A DNA stretch of 64,000 nt from Rhizobium sp. FY34 (GTDB taxonomy: Bacteria > Pseudomonadota > Alphaproteobacteria > Rhizobiales > Rhizobiaceae). The stretch spans positions 95,496 to 159,495 of the forward strand of contig NZ_STFZ01000002.1 of the NCBI RefSeq assembly GCF_005222845.1. The letters are read 5' to 3'. Below are positions 8,467 through 17,468 of this stretch, in pieces. Position 1 is the stretch's first letter; each line of letters opens with the position of its first letter. The position numbers and the translations under genes are program-made. A model generated the notes under the pieces. It saw nothing but the letters and a program-made list of their open reading frames with translations, was not told where the DNA came from and did not search any database.

Positions 8467-9774
8467 TTATTCAGCCAGTCTGTGTTCCAGCTTCAGGCCC
8501 TTGGCCGTGCGATTCTTGAAGCCGGTCCAGTAGCTATGCTCCGGCTTGAATGTTCCGTCCTTGTTGGCAGCCCATACGCCTTTTTCCGAATCCTCGACAA
8601 GATCGAGATATTTGCCCTTCTCCGCATCGTTCTTCAGCTTCAGATCGAACCAGGCACTGGCAAAATGCTGGGCGATATTGTTCATCCGCACCGTATCCCA
8701 GACAGAATCGGCATAATGGTCGAAGGCCGCATAGCCCAGCGTGTCGCTGACCTTGTAGCTTTCCACCGGCGCCGGCATGGGCGCTGCCGCATTGTGGTTG
8801 GCGTGATCAAACGTCAGAAGATAGCGCTCGACCGGCTTTGCGCCCTCAAACAGCGGGCGGATGCCTTTTCCATAATCCGACACATCATCGACGCTGCCGG
8901 CCATGAAGAAGATCGGCACCTTGATTTCGCCAAGGCCCTTCTCGTCCCACATGCCGCGCTGCATACCCCAGGGCGCGATGGCGATGATTGCCTTGAACCG
9001 CGGATCAAACAGCGCGGCGTGAGTTTCTGAGCCGGCCTGGTGCATGGCAAGCGTGCCGGCCGGTGCGCTCCATTCGGCGGAGACCGCTTTTTCCGTGACG
9101 CCGGCGCCTGCCGTGATCATCGCGCCATAGCCGCCCATGGAATAGCCAATCAGGCCGGTGTTTGACACATCGACCATGCCTTCGAGGAAACTGTCCTTCT
9201 GCGTACCAAGACGTGCGATCTCATCCAGCACCGCGCGCTGATCGAGCGGACGGTTGACGAGCGTGCTACCAAAGGCTGCGCGGTCATTATAGGTGCTGTC
9301 GGTGTGATCGATCGAGGCAACGACATAGCCCTTGCTGGCGAGATTCTCTCCCAGAGGCGCCAGGAGATAGCGGTTGCCCGGATAGCCATGCGACAGAATG
9401 ATCAGCGGAAAGCTCTGTCCCGCCTTTTCCGGTGCAGCATCGCGCACGGCTCGCCCGGCAAGGTTCACCTCTGTCTTGCCGTCACGCAGGAAGGTGCGGT
9501 ATTCCCCGCCCGGCGCATTGACAGTTGCGGGATACCAGACTTCGACCGTGAGCGGACGCTCATAGCGCGGCGGCGCCTTGTCAGCCTCCACCTTCAGAAT
9601 GTCGATCTGGTCTGGCGAGCTGAGCGTGATAGTGCGCACGCCGACCTGATGGGCGCCCAGCGCGGCAAGCTCCGGCGCGTCAGGGCGAATCATGTCTATG
9701 CGGTTGTCGGCAGCCTGCGCCACAAGGGGACAGACAAGGCTCACGGCCGCAGCAAATTTCAAAACATAGCTCAT
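8467..9774 (-). CDS. Exported alpha/beta hydrolase (dienelactone hydrolase/PAF acetylhydrolase-like)
   Basis: A 435-residue protein with a Sec signal peptide (residues 1-22, ending AQAA) and an alpha/beta hydrolase core. The oxyanion region is LILSHGYPGNRYL (127-139), the nucleophile is S212 in GYSMGGYG, followed by a FFMAGSVDD acid region and a DHANH histidine region. The whole resembles bacterial homologues of dienelactone hydrolase and platelet-activating-factor acetylhydrolase, so it probably hydrolyses an ester or lipid in the periplasm. The ATG at 9774 follows GGAGAGGAGA; a GTG at 9795 falls inside that ribosome-binding site and is not used. Confidence 0.82.
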   Translation of the reverse strand: MSYVLKFAAAVSLVCPLVAQAADNRIDMIRPDAPELAALGAHQVGVRTITLSSPDQIDILKVEADKAPPRYERPLTVEVWYPATVNAPGGEYRTFLRDGKTEVNLAGRAVRDAAPEKAGQSFPLIILSHGYPGNRYLLAPLGENLASKGYVVASIDHTDSTYNDRAAFGSTLVNRPLDQRAVLDEIARLGTQKDSFLEGMVDVSNTGLIGYSMGGYGAMITAGAGVTEKAVSAEWSAPAGTLAMHQAGSETHAALFDPRFKAIIAIAPWGMQRGMWDEKGLGEIKVPIFFMAGSVDDVSDYGKGIRPLFEGAKPVERYLLTFDHANHNAAAPMPAPVESYKVSDTLGYAAFDHYADSVWDTVRMNNIAQHFASAWFDLKLKNDAEKGKYLDLVEDSEKGVWAANKDGTFKPEHSYWTGFKNRTAKGLKLEHRLAE

Positions 9775-9928
9775 GGAAAACAGTCTCCTCTCCACGACGC
9801 CGATCGTCTTTGCGCCGCGCCGGAGCGAAACTAGCGCATTCTTGACAAAAGCGAAGGTGGCTCACGTTTGACAGGAGAAAGATGACGGGGCGATGAAGGC
9901 CGCTGGGGATGGCCAACAGCCCATCCCC

Positions 9929-10420
9929 TCAAGGAAACAGCGCCGTGGCCAGCGTCGAGGGGCCGGCATCCTGCAACCGGAACTCCATTGAGACGCGCTC
10001 GGCTATGCGCAGCGCCAGGATACGGTCGGCATAGGCCTGATCGAGCGCAAAGGTCGAGACCGCAAATGTACCGGTGGCTATTTTCTCGCCATTGCCGACT
10101 GCGGTGGCTTCTACCGTCACCTTGGCGCGAAAGCGTCCGCCAAGGATCAGCGGCAGATAGCCGGTCTCGACGATACGGATGGTGAGAACGGTGCGCGGCA
10201 GTGATTTCTGCCGGAACGTGGCGCGGATCGCATCATCGACAAGCCTGTCCGTATCGGCCACCAGCCGGCGGGAGACATCCGGACGGGCGCTGACAAAGGC
10301 ACCGCGCACGTCGTAGAGAAGCTGGGGATCCGACTGTCGTTCGCCCGATGCCATGCGAAAGCCGCTGAGCGTCAGCAGGGCAATGAGGGCTACAGACAAA
10401 CGAAGCGATGAGGCGTGCAT
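9929..10420 (-). CDS. Exported protein of unknown function
   Basis: A 163-residue protein with an N-terminal signal sequence (SLRLSVALIALLTLSGF). There is no lipobox cysteine. The mature part is a mixed alpha/beta domain with no family I recognise. It lies about 50 bp downstream of the ATP12-type gene on the same strand and may be the last gene of that operon. A GGGGATGG/CCATCCCC hairpin without a T run follows at about 9904-9926. Confidence 0.7.
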   Translation of the reverse strand: MHASSLRLSVALIALLTLSGFRMASGERQSDPQLLYDVRGAFVSARPDVSRRLVADTDRLVDDAIRATFRQKSLPRTVLTIRIVETGYLPLILGGRFRAKVTVEATAVGNGEKIATGTFAVSTFALDQAYADRILALRIAERVSMEFRLQDAGPSTLATALFP

Positions 10421-10471
10421 GGACCACCGGGATATTTTCCCCGATCATCACAAAACACGGTTAGAATTCGG

Positions 10472-11275
10472 TTAAGTACCGCGCTCCAGCGCTTCGAAAA
10501 CGGCAACTGCAGACTGCAACTCGATCAGACGCTTGGCACGACGCGCCTCGGCCTCGAGGTCTAGGCCCCAGTGCTCGTTCGTCCAGTCCTCGTCAAGATG
10601 GGCCAGCGCCCAAGCCTCGTCGGCGGTGAGAAAGCCTTCGGCATAGGCGATAGCCAGAAGCGCTGAGCCGGTCAGCGTCGTGACCGTGTGCAGTGCTGCA
10701 AGTTCCAGATGATGGTCATATTTCGAAAGCACCCGGCCAAGCGCCAGGGCTGCCTCGGCGGGCTGTTCCTTTGGCATCACGCCTTCAACCAGAATGAACC
10801 GTGCACCATGGTTTTGCGCCGCCCAGTCCAGAACCGGGTCCCAGCGCTCCGCCTGGCGCGCCACCAATTGTTCCGGCTGATCGGCGCGGTAGCACAGCAT
10901 GTCGCTGCCGCTATAGCGCAGGATATCGTCAAACACCGCCTGCGTATTGCCGGCAATGCCGTCGATGGCGGTATTCACAAGCCGCGTGACCGGCATGCTG
11001 CCGGGATCGATCACCTCGACCTGTGCCGCCCATTCGGCGCGAATGATCTCGGCAAGCTTTGCGGTCGGCACGGCAAGCGTATTGCGTGCCGGCGTCTTGA
11101 CGCTGCGGCCATCCAACTGGATGGCAAAGCCTTCGGCACCCTCGGCAATACTCACCTCGGCATAAAACCGCTTGGGCAGCGGCTTGTGCATCTGGATCTG
11201 CGCGCGGCGCGTCGGATCGGGATGGCTGAGGCCAGCTTCGCCGCTATGCAGAGACAGGTCGAAAAGTTCGCTCAT
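10472..11275 (-). CDS. ATP12 family F1-ATPase assembly chaperone
   Basis: A 267-residue protein of the ATP12 family (COG5387), which in mitochondria binds the alpha subunit of F1 and keeps it from aggregating before assembly; alphaproteobacteria carry the orthologue. Diagnostic features are KRFYAEVSIAEG near residue 35, LDGRSVKTPARN around 55-65, and the EEW-like C-terminal block LDEDWTNEHWG with the nearby EARRAKRL helix. It sits 10 bp after a HAD phosphatase gene in a minus-strand series crcB-rluC-HAD-ATP12 that is conserved in related bacteria. Confidence 0.9.
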   Translation of the reverse strand: MSELFDLSLHSGEAGLSHPDPTRRAQIQMHKPLPKRFYAEVSIAEGAEGFAIQLDGRSVKTPARNTLAVPTAKLAEIIRAEWAAQVEVIDPGSMPVTRLVNTAIDGIAGNTQAVFDDILRYSGSDMLCYRADQPEQLVARQAERWDPVLDWAAQNHGARFILVEGVMPKEQPAEAALALGRVLSKYDHHLELAALHTVTTLTGSALLAIAYAEGFLTADEAWALAHLDEDWTNEHWGLDLEAEARRAKRLIELQSAVAVFEALERGT

Positions 11276-11285
11276 GCAGAAGTCC

Positions 11286-11939
11286 TCAGCCGATATGGCT
11301 CAAAAGTTCTCTCGGGTGATGGACGATCGCATCAGCGCCCGCCGCAATCAGTTGATCGACCGAGGCATAGCCCCAGGACACGCCGATTGCCGTGGCACCG
11401 GCCGCCTTTGCCATTTGCATATCGTAAATGGCATCGCCGATGACAAGTGTGTCTTCCGGGCGCATGCCCGTCTCGTCGCAGCATTCCGTCACCATGGCCG
11501 GATGCGGCTTGGACGGGCAGTCATCGGCGGTGCGCCCTACGATGAACCAGGGGCGAAAACCGTGGCTGTCGAGGATGAGGTTCAGGCCGCGCCGCGATTT
11601 GCCGGTGACGGCGCCGATCCGCAGATCCTCGCGCGGGCCGATGGCCTCCATCACGGGCCGGATGCCATCGAAAAGCGGCTCTTCGAAACCGCCTTCTGCA
11701 CGGGTTTCGATAAAGATGGACTTGTAGAAGGCCATCATTTGCACTGCCTCCTCATCGGCATGCAGCTTGCCCTGAATGCGGGCAATCGCGATGTCGAGCG
11801 TCAGGCCGATAATGGCTTTCGTCTGCGACAGTTCCGGCCGCTGATAGCCGAAATGTGCAAACGTCCGGCACATGACCTCATGGATGAGCTTGGCGCTGTC
11901 GACCAGCGTGCCGTCGCAATCGAAGAGAACCAGCTTCAT
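11286..11939 (-). CDS. HAD-family hydrolase
   Basis: A 217-residue phosphoglycolate phosphatase-like HAD protein. Motif I is FDCDGTLVDS with nucleophile D7 and acid/base D9; motif II is the threonine in GAVTGKSR; motif III is the SKPHP lysine; motif IV is VIGDAIYDM. The cap is the small helical type (subfamily IA). The substrate is unknown. The ATG at 11939 lies one base after the rluC stop codon, indicating translational coupling. Confidence 0.9.
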   Translation of the reverse strand: MKLVLFDCDGTLVDSAKLIHEVMCRTFAHFGYQRPELSQTKAIIGLTLDIAIARIQGKLHADEEAVQMMAFYKSIFIETRAEGGFEEPLFDGIRPVMEAIGPREDLRIGAVTGKSRRGLNLILDSHGFRPWFIVGRTADDCPSKPHPAMVTECCDETGMRPEDTLVIGDAIYDMQMAKAAGATAIGVSWGYASVDQLIAAGADAIVHHPRELLSHIG

Positions 11940-11940
11940 C

Positions 11941-12930
11941 TCAATTGTCTTCCCCGATCCCGTCCGCCTGATCAAGGCCGAGCAGGTTCCAGGTCTGTAC
12001 CATATGCGGCGGCAAAGGTGCCGTGATGCGCAGGCGACCGCCGGCCGGATGCGGAATATCGATATGGCGGGCATGCAGGTGCAGACGCTTCTGTACGCCG
12101 CCCGGAAAATCCCAATTGTGGTCTTCGTCGAAATATTTCGGATCGCCGATAATCGGGTGGCCGATATGCAGCGCATGCACGCGCAGCTGATGGGTGCGGC
12201 CGGTATAGGGTTCCATTTCCAGCCAGGCGAGGTTTTGCGCCGCCGTATCCACCACACGGTAGTAGGAGACGGCATGATCTGCACCGTCTTCGCCATGGCG
12301 CGCAATGCGCATGCGGTCGCCGTCCGGCGTCGTTTCCTTCACCAGCCAGGTGGAAATCTTGTCTTCATGCTTGCGCGGCACACCCTTGACCAGCGCCCAG
12401 TAGGTTTTTTTGGTGTCGCGCTCGCGAAAAGCAGCCGTCAGCTTCTGGGCAGCGCCGCGTGTGCGCGCAATCACCAGAACGCCGGTCGTATCGCGGTCAA
12501 GACGGTGCACGAGGCGTGGCTTTTCGCCCTTGGGGCTGATGAAGGCCTCCAGCATCTGATCGATATGGCGCGTAACACCTGATCCGCCCTGCACCGCAAG
12601 GCCTGCCGGCTTGTTGAGGATGATCACCTTGTCGTCTTCATGCAGGATCATGCGTGAGACGAGCTCGAAATCGCTCGAATGCTTGAGATCCTTACCGGCA
12701 ATCGGTCCAGTCTTGCGGGCATCGACATCCATGGGCGGCACTCGAACGACCTGGCCGGGCTGGACGCGAGCGTCTGATTTCACCCGTCCGCCATCCACGC
12801 GCACCTGGCCCGAACGCAGCAGCTTTTGCAGCGGCCCGAAGCCCAGTCCCGGATAATGCACCTTGAACCAACGGTCGAGGCGCATGCCAGCTTCATCCGC
12901 TTCGACGCGGATATGCTCGATGCCTGCCAT
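11941..12930 (-). CDS. rluC: Ribosomal large-subunit pseudouridine synthase, RluC/RluD family
   Basis: A 329-residue pseudouridine synthase with an N-terminal S4 RNA-binding domain (about 15-75) and the RluA-type catalytic domain. The catalytic aspartate is D145 in HRLDRDTTG; LNKPAGLAVQGG (105-116) and GRTHQLRVH are the other family motifs. By context and domain order it modifies 23S rRNA uridines, most likely the RluC sites. It is the second gene of the crcB-rluC-HAD-ATP12 series. Confidence 0.9.
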   Translation of the reverse strand: MAGIEHIRVEADEAGMRLDRWFKVHYPGLGFGPLQKLLRSGQVRVDGGRVKSDARVQPGQVVRVPPMDVDARKTGPIAGKDLKHSSDFELVSRMILHEDDKVIILNKPAGLAVQGGSGVTRHIDQMLEAFISPKGEKPRLVHRLDRDTTGVLVIARTRGAAQKLTAAFRERDTKKTYWALVKGVPRKHEDKISTWLVKETTPDGDRMRIARHGEDGADHAVSYYRVVDTAAQNLAWLEMEPYTGRTHQLRVHALHIGHPIIGDPKYFDEDHNWDFPGGVQKRLHLHARHIDIPHPAGGRLRITAPLPPHMVQTWNLLGLDQADGIGEDN

Positions 12931-13025
12931 AAATATCTCTCATCTTGGAGGGGGCTCAAAGCCCATTAAGCCCTGCCTTTAGATGATTTCGACGCGGAAG
13001 GGAAAGAGAAATGCCAAATGGCGGC

Positions 13026-13403
13026 TCAAAGCACCGCCCGACCGAGCGCGAGGCCGCCAAATGCGGCCAGCAGCGAGAGGATGACGCTAAGGAGAACATA
13101 GGAGATGGCGGCCAGTGTCGCTTCGCGCTCCAGCAAGGCCATCGTATCCAGCGAGAAGGAGGAAAAGGTGGTGAAACCACCGAGAAACCCGACCACGATC
13201 AAAAGCCGCATCTCCATGGAAGCGTTGAGCTTTCGGGCAACAAGTTCCGTCAGAAAGCCGATGGCAAAGGAACCGACAAGATTGACCGTCAGCGTTCCCC
13301 AGGGAAAGGCCGGGCCGAAAATTCGCGTCATCCACAGGCCCGTCAGATAGCGGCAGACGGATCCGACAGCGCCGCCAACGGCCACAAGCAGAACGTTCAT
13401 CAT
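13026..13403 (-). CDS. crcB: Fluoride channel CrcB/Fluc
   Basis: A 125-residue, four-helix membrane protein that forms dual-topology dimeric fluoride channels. Signatures are the GGAVGSVCRYL start, WGTLTVNLVGSFAIGFL in helix 2 (with the channel asparagine) and GFLGGFTTFSSFSLD in the broken helix 3 that binds the central sodium ion. There are two adjacent ATG codons (13403 and 13400). No convincing fluoride riboswitch is seen upstream. Confidence 0.92.
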   Translation of the reverse strand: MMNVLLVAVGGAVGSVCRYLTGLWMTRIFGPAFPWGTLTVNLVGSFAIGFLTELVARKLNASMEMRLLIVVGFLGGFTTFSSFSLDTMALLEREATLAAISYVLLSVILSLLAAFGGLALGRAVL

Positions 13404-13518
13404 TAAAACACCAAGCCTCTTTCTAAAAACCGGCATCGTTAAAACTGTAGGAAATGGCTTAACACCCATCAAAGCCGTTACAGCCTATCCTCCTTTATCG
13501 AAGGAGATGGTGCGTGTC

Positions 13519-13791
13519 ATGACACAAGTGGTTTCAGTTTCGGCCCAGACGGCCGCCTATGCGATGGAGGCGGTGAAGCCCCCACGTCGCATTGCCGCAG
13601 CAGACCAGGCTCGCGACGCCCGCGTGGACAGCGACCGCAATGCGCAGCGACTTGTGGGTGGCCAGGTCACGGATGTGGAGGGATTGATCCCCGCGGTTCC
13701 TCTGTCCTTCGACATAACCGCCGGTCAGAACGGCAGGCAGCAGCAGCATACCAGCATGCGCTATGCCGAAGAGGCCTATAAGGAAATCTGA
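13519..13791 (+). CDS. Small protein of unknown function
   Basis: A 90-residue, polar protein (starting MTQVVSVSAQTAAYAMEAVK) with no family I recognise. A GAAGGAG ribosome-binding site at 13500-13506 sits 12 bases before the ATG at 13519; an ATG at 13507 abuts that site and is too close to use. It is divergent from crcB and convergent with the YcnI-PCuAC gene. Confidence 0.6.
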   Translation: MTQVVSVSAQTAAYAMEAVKPPRRIAAADQARDARVDSDRNAQRLVGGQVTDVEGLIPAVPLSFDITAGQNGRQQQHTSMRYAEEAYKEI

Positions 13792-13851
13792 TCCTGTCTC
13801 TGGCACCGGCGCTTCGTGTCGAAGCGCCGGATCACCGCGTCAAATCAGCTG

Positions 13852-14838
13852 TCAGTTATGGACATGCGCATCCTTGGCGCCGGCGGCCTCGCCGACCGGC
13901 AGGACCACATCCACCTTGCCCGCCTTTTCAAACACCAGGGTTGCGGCAACCGTATCGCCCGCCTTGAACGGTGTCTTCACCTTCATGAACATTAGGTGCA
14001 ATCCGCCCGGCTTCAGCTCGACCGTCTGGCCGGCGGGCACGGGAATACCTGCATCGAGCTTGCGCATCTTCATCACATCACCCGCCATGACCATTTCATG
14101 GAGTTCGACCTCGCCTGCCTGCGGCGATGTCACCGAGACAAGCCGGTCATCGGCGGTGCCTGAATTGGCAATGGTCAGATATCCGCCGCCGACCGGTTGG
14201 CCGGGCAGCATGGCCTTGACGATACCGGCAGACACGCTGAGCGAGCCGATGACGGCGGGCTTCATCGCTTCGGCCTTCATCGTCATCATCGACATGTCAT
14301 GATCAGTTGCTGCCATGACCATGCCGGCTGAAACCTTTAAGGTGGGTGCCGGATCCTTCAAGGAATGCGGATCAATGCCGGGGCCGGCCACTTCATCCCA
14401 TTTTTCCGTATCGCTGCCGCAGAGCTGGATCGTCGGAAAGGCCAGAACCGAGCCTTCCGCGACACCGGCAATTTTGCCCTGTATGGCAAAGGTGTCGTAG
14501 AAATCATCCGAGAGACTGCCGTTCTTCCAGCGGATTTCCAGCACGCCGGATGTAACGCTCTGGCCGTGATTATCATAGGGCTTGGCATAATCGCCCTTGA
14601 TGACTTCGAGATCCCAGCCGGGTTTGGGCTGCGGCTTTGCGCCATAAAAGCCAGCCGGCAGCTTCACCTGCACTTCATTCGTCGGCTTGCCGGCGCAACC
14701 ATGCGGAACCTGCAATTGCAAGACCACGGTGGCGTCAGGCTTTGCAGTGCCATTGACGAAGGTTACATGCGCATTCGCAGCGCTTGCCGTAATAACAGCG
14801 GCAGTACCGGCTGCCAGAAAAATCCGGATCGTCTTCAT
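13852..14838 (-). CDS. YcnI (DUF1775)-PCu(A)C copper-binding fusion protein
   Basis: A 328-residue exported protein that joins two periplasmic copper-handling domains. Residues 1-23 are a signal peptide ending ANA, so the mature protein would start with H24, the histidine that YcnI domains use with other residues to bind copper. YcnI covers about 24-170. A His/Met-rich linker (TDHDMSMMTMKAEAM) leads to a PCu(A)C domain (about 197-318) with the copper motif H247, M258, H281, M283 (H-x10-M-x22-H-x-M). PCu(A)C proteins deliver copper to the CuA or CuB site of cytochrome oxidase. The DUF2946 gene lies 71 bp upstream on the same strand. Confidence 0.9.
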   Translation of the reverse strand: MKTIRIFLAAGTAAVITASAANAHVTFVNGTAKPDATVVLQLQVPHGCAGKPTNEVQVKLPAGFYGAKPQPKPGWDLEVIKGDYAKPYDNHGQSVTSGVLEIRWKNGSLSDDFYDTFAIQGKIAGVAEGSVLAFPTIQLCGSDTEKWDEVAGPGIDPHSLKDPAPTLKVSAGMVMAATDHDMSMMTMKAEAMKPAVIGSLSVSAGIVKAMLPGQPVGGGYLTIANSGTADDRLVSVTSPQAGEVELHEMVMAGDVMKMRKLDAGIPVPAGQTVELKPGGLHLMFMKVKTPFKAGDTVAATLVFEKAGKVDVVLPVGEAAGAKDAHVHN

Positions 14839-14909
14839 TGTCTGTTCCTCCTGCGGCAAGGCACTCTCTAGCCTTCAGCCGCCAGTCTCATTGATGGGTT
14901 ACGGTCACA

Positions 14910-15284
14910 TCAGGTGAGAATGGGAGGTGCGCGCGATCGCGGAGCAGGAATGGCGCGCTTTTCTGCAACGGCTGACGGTTGGCGCAGATTGTTCTCGAGC
15001 GCCTGTCTTGATGCCAACAGCCAATGGCCGTCTTCCGGCGGCGGCAGAAGCGCCGATGCGCAGATCAGGCAGACCTCGCAGACAGGCACGATCTGATGGC
15101 TGCGATTATCGTGAGGAGTGGCACAGAGTTCGGCATAACTGCCGTCCGGCAGCCGGTATTCATTCGCGAAATGACCGGCAAGATCCACAACGGGCGGCGC
15201 ATGATGGGCAAGACCGAGCGACAGAACCACCACCGCGCAGAGCATGCGCGCAAGCCTTCCCGCTCTTATTCCCATTCCACGCAT
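14910..15284 (-). CDS. DUF2946 family protein
   Basis: About 124 residues with an N-terminal membrane segment (RLARMLCAVVVLSLGLAHHA) and a cysteine cluster CEVCLICAS after a HDNRSHQ stretch, the layout of DUF2946 proteins often found beside copper genes. The HH pair and the CxxCxxC group are plausible metal ligands. The start is uncertain: ATGs at 15314, 15284 and 15275 are all possible. It precedes the YcnI-PCuAC gene on the same strand, so the two are likely one operon. Confidence 0.72.
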   Translation of the reverse strand: MRGMGIRAGRLARMLCAVVVLSLGLAHHAPPVVDLAGHFANEYRLPDGSYAELCATPHDNRSHQIVPVCEVCLICASALLPPPEDGHWLLASRQALENNLRQPSAVAEKRAIPAPRSRAPPILT

Positions 15285-15464
15285 ATGCACTTTTCCCACC
15301 CTGTTTCCAGACATAACCGAGAATGGCTGACGGTGCAAAAGCCTGTTTGTCGCAGCTCTCGTTTTCGAACCATCCACAGCGGTCTGTTGCAGCGCGACAG
15401 ATTTGTCGCCGAATGCGACATTTGTCTCTTGCCAAGACAAGGTCCTCGCCCATAATGAGCGCCA

Positions 15465-15636
15465 TCCCGCTGGGAGAAACCGCTTCGATGCGGCGCCGAA
15501 GGAGCAACCGCCCCGGAAACTCTCAGGCAAAAGGACCAGCAGGATGAACAGGACTCTGGAGAGAAGCCTTCGAAACATGCGATGAAGGCTCGCCGAAGGG
15601 ATAACAATCTCAGGCGCAAAGGACAGAGGGGGCTCA
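15465..15636 (+). promoter_or_regulatory. Tandem glycine riboswitch (gcvT leader)
   Basis: Two consecutive glycine aptamers precede gcvT. The first runs from GGGAGAAACC (15472) through GCCGAAGGAGCAA, AACTCTCAGGCAAAAGGAC and CTCTGGAGAG. The second has its own P1-P3 arms (AAGCCTTCG/CGATGAAGGCT), CGCCGAAGGGATAACAA and ATCTCAGGCGCAAAGGAC, ending in AGAGGGGG. The doubled 'CTCAGGC.CAAAGGAC' core is diagnostic. Glycine binding normally turns on the glycine cleavage operon that follows. Confidence 0.95.
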
Positions 15637-15705
15637 TGAAACGGCGTGAAAACGCCAGATACTGAGCACCCGTGCGGATAGTTTCGCACAGACCTGGAGG
15701 TTTTC

Positions 15706-16842
15706 TTGACCGATACCGGCCCTCTCCACACGACGCCTTTGCATGCCCTGCATGTGTCGCTCGGCGCCCGCATGGTGCCGTTTGCCGGCTATGACATGCC
15801 GGTGCAATATCCAGCCGGCGTCCTGAAGGAACACCTTCATACCCGCGCCAAAGCCGGACTTTTCGACGTCTCCCATATGGGCCAGGTTCTGGTAAAGGCC
15901 GATACCGGCGCTTATGCCGATGCAGCACTGGCGCTGGAGGCGCTGGTGCCGGTGGATATTCTGGGGCTGAAGCCCGGCCGCCAGCGCTACGGTTTCTTCA
16001 CCGATGACGCCGGCAACATTCTCGACGACCTGATGCTTGCCAATCGTGGCGATCATCTCTTCGTCGTCGTCAATGCCGGCTGCAAGAGCGCCGATATCGC
16101 CCATATGCGGGCCCATCTGCCCGGCTGTACGGTTACACCGCTCGAAGATCGGGCGCTGATTGCCCTTCAGGGACCGGCAGCCGTTACCGTGCTTGCCACG
16201 CTCAATCCCGACGTGGCGGCGATGAAGTTCATGGACGTGCGCGATGTCACGCTTTCGGGCGTCACCTGCATCGTCTCGCGCTCCGGTTACTCTGGCGAGG
16301 ATGGCTTTGAAATCTCGGTGCCGTCCGAAAAGGCAGAAGATCTCGCCAAGGCGCTGCTCGCCCATGAGGATTGCGAGGCGATCGGCCTTGGCGCGCGCGA
16401 TTCGCTGAGGCTCGAAGCCGGGCTCTGCCTCTATGGCAATGATATCGACACGACCACCTCCCCCATCGAAGCCTCGCTGGAATGGGCAATCCAGAAGGTG
16501 CGCCGTCAAGGCGGCGAGCGTGAAGGCGGCTTTCCCGGTGCGGCCCGCATACTTGCGGAACTGGCCGGCGGCACGGTACGCCGCCGCGTTGGCCTGAAGC
16601 CCGAGGGCAAGGCGCCGGTGCGCGCCCATGCAAAGCTCTATGCCGATGCCGAGGGCCAGACGGAGATTGGCGAAGTCACATCCGGCACGTTCGGCCCGTC
16701 GATCGAGGGCCCGGTTGCCATGGGTTATGTGCCAACCGCCTTTGCAGCACCGGGCACACCGATTTTTGCCGAGGTGCGCGGCAAATACCTGCCGCTTGCC
16801 GTTGCCGCCCTGCCCTTCATCACGCCGACGTATAAGAGATAA
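15706..16842 (+). CDS. gcvT: Glycine cleavage system T protein (aminomethyltransferase)
   Basis: GcvT takes the aminomethyl group from lipoyl-GcvH, passes its one-carbon unit to tetrahydrofolate and releases ammonia. The 378-residue protein shows the family's N-terminal [20 protein letters not shown] block, the [12 protein letters not shown] motif, the folate-site region [18 protein letters not shown] and [13 protein letters not shown]. The start is a TTG at 15706, five bases after GGAGG; no other start is near. It is the first gene of gcvTHP and is separated from gcvH by a 263-bp gap holding a palindromic repeat. Confidence 0.96.
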   Translation: MTDTGPLHTTPLHALHVSLGARMVPFAGYDMPVQYPAGVLKEHLHTRAKAGLFDVSHMGQVLVKADTGAYADAALALEALVPVDILGLKPGRQRYGFFTDDAGNILDDLMLANRGDHLFVVVNAGCKSADIAHMRAHLPGCTVTPLEDRALIALQGPAAVTVLATLNPDVAAMKFMDVRDVTLSGVTCIVSRSGYSGEDGFEISVPSEKAEDLAKALLAHEDCEAIGLGARDSLRLEAGLCLYGNDIDTTTSPIEASLEWAIQKVRRQGGEREGGFPGAARILAELAGGTVRRRVGLKPEGKAPVRAHAKLYADAEGQTEIGEVTSGTFGPSIEGPVAMGYVPTAFAAPGTPIFAEVRGKYLPLAVAALPFITPTYKR

Positions 16843-16867
16843 GTCTCGAATGCTTGCGTTTGCAACA

Positions 16868-17049
16868 CCCCCCTCTGTCCTGCCGGACATCTCCCCCTCA
16901 AGGGGGGAGATCAGGGATGCAGCCGCTCGCATCATCGTATCTCTCATCAATCCAGGGTCGATCGTCACGAACGTTGCCGAGAGGCAATCCGCCACCGACT
17001 TGCCGATCTCCCCCCTTGAGGGGGAGATGTCCGGCAGGACAGAGGGGGG
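16868..17049. repeat. Rhizobial palindromic intergenic repeat (RIME-like) inside gcvTHP
   Basis: Two perfectly matching 45-nt inverted arms, 16868-16912 and 17005-17049, start and end in C/G runs around the core CTGTCCTGCCGGACATCTCC and are separated by 92 nt. Each arm also contains its own smaller hairpin (CTCCCCC-TCAA-GGGGGGAG). Sequences of this type are abundant between genes in Rhizobiaceae and relatives and fit the RIME class of mosaic elements. Here the element lies within an operon, so gcvTHP mRNA would carry a very stable stem-loop between gcvT and gcvH. Confidence 0.85.
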
Positions 17050-17105
17050 GGCGCCTGCCCGGCAAAGCCAATTACGCCTTTTCATCAGATCAAAGAGGAC
17101 CTCCC

Positions 17106-17468
17106 ATGCTGAAATTCACCGCAGAACACGAATGGCTGAAGCTCGACGGCGATGTCGCAACGGTCGGCATCACGCAACATGCCGCAGACCAGCTCGGTGA
17201 TCTGGTCTTTGTTGAACTGCCCGAGGTTGGCGCGACATTCGACAAGAATGGCGAAGCCGCCACCGTGGAAAGCGTCAAGGCGGCGTCTGACGTCTATTGT
17301 CCGCTGGCCGGCGAAATCGTCGAGATCAACGAAGCTGTCACCACCGATCCCTCGCTCGTCAATTCCGATCCGCAGGGCAAGGGCTGGTTCTTCAAGCTGA
17401 GGCTCGCCAATATCGCCGACGCCGATGAGCTGATGGATGAGGCCGCTTACAAGGAGCTGGTCGCCTGA
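17106..17468 (+). CDS. gcvH: Glycine cleavage system H protein
   Basis: A 120-residue lipoyl carrier that shuttles the aminomethyl group between GcvP, GcvT and lipoamide dehydrogenase. The lipoylated lysine is K58 in ESVKAASD, attached by LipB/LipA, both encoded in this window. The N-terminal [10 protein letters not shown] and [15 protein letters not shown] are typical. The start at 17106 follows an AGAGGA ribosome-binding site. The stop codon overlaps the gcvP start by one base. Confidence 0.97.
   Translation: MLKFTAEHEWLKLDGDVATVGITQHAADQLGDLVFVELPEVGATFDKNGEAATVESVKAASDVYCPLAGEIVEINEAVTTDPSLVNSDPQGKGWFFKLRLANIADADELMDEAAYKELVA

Noticed and set aside
13404..13506. Possible fluoride riboswitch upstream of crcB
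   Set aside because: Minus-strand fragments such as TTTGATGGGTG and TTCCTACAG recall parts of the class, but the middle stem and the order of conserved elements do not fit.
15634..17085. Long open frame antisense to gcvT and the palindromic repeat
   Set aside because: It mirrors gcvT codon use and runs through the glycine riboswitch leader region and the repeat; no supporting motif.
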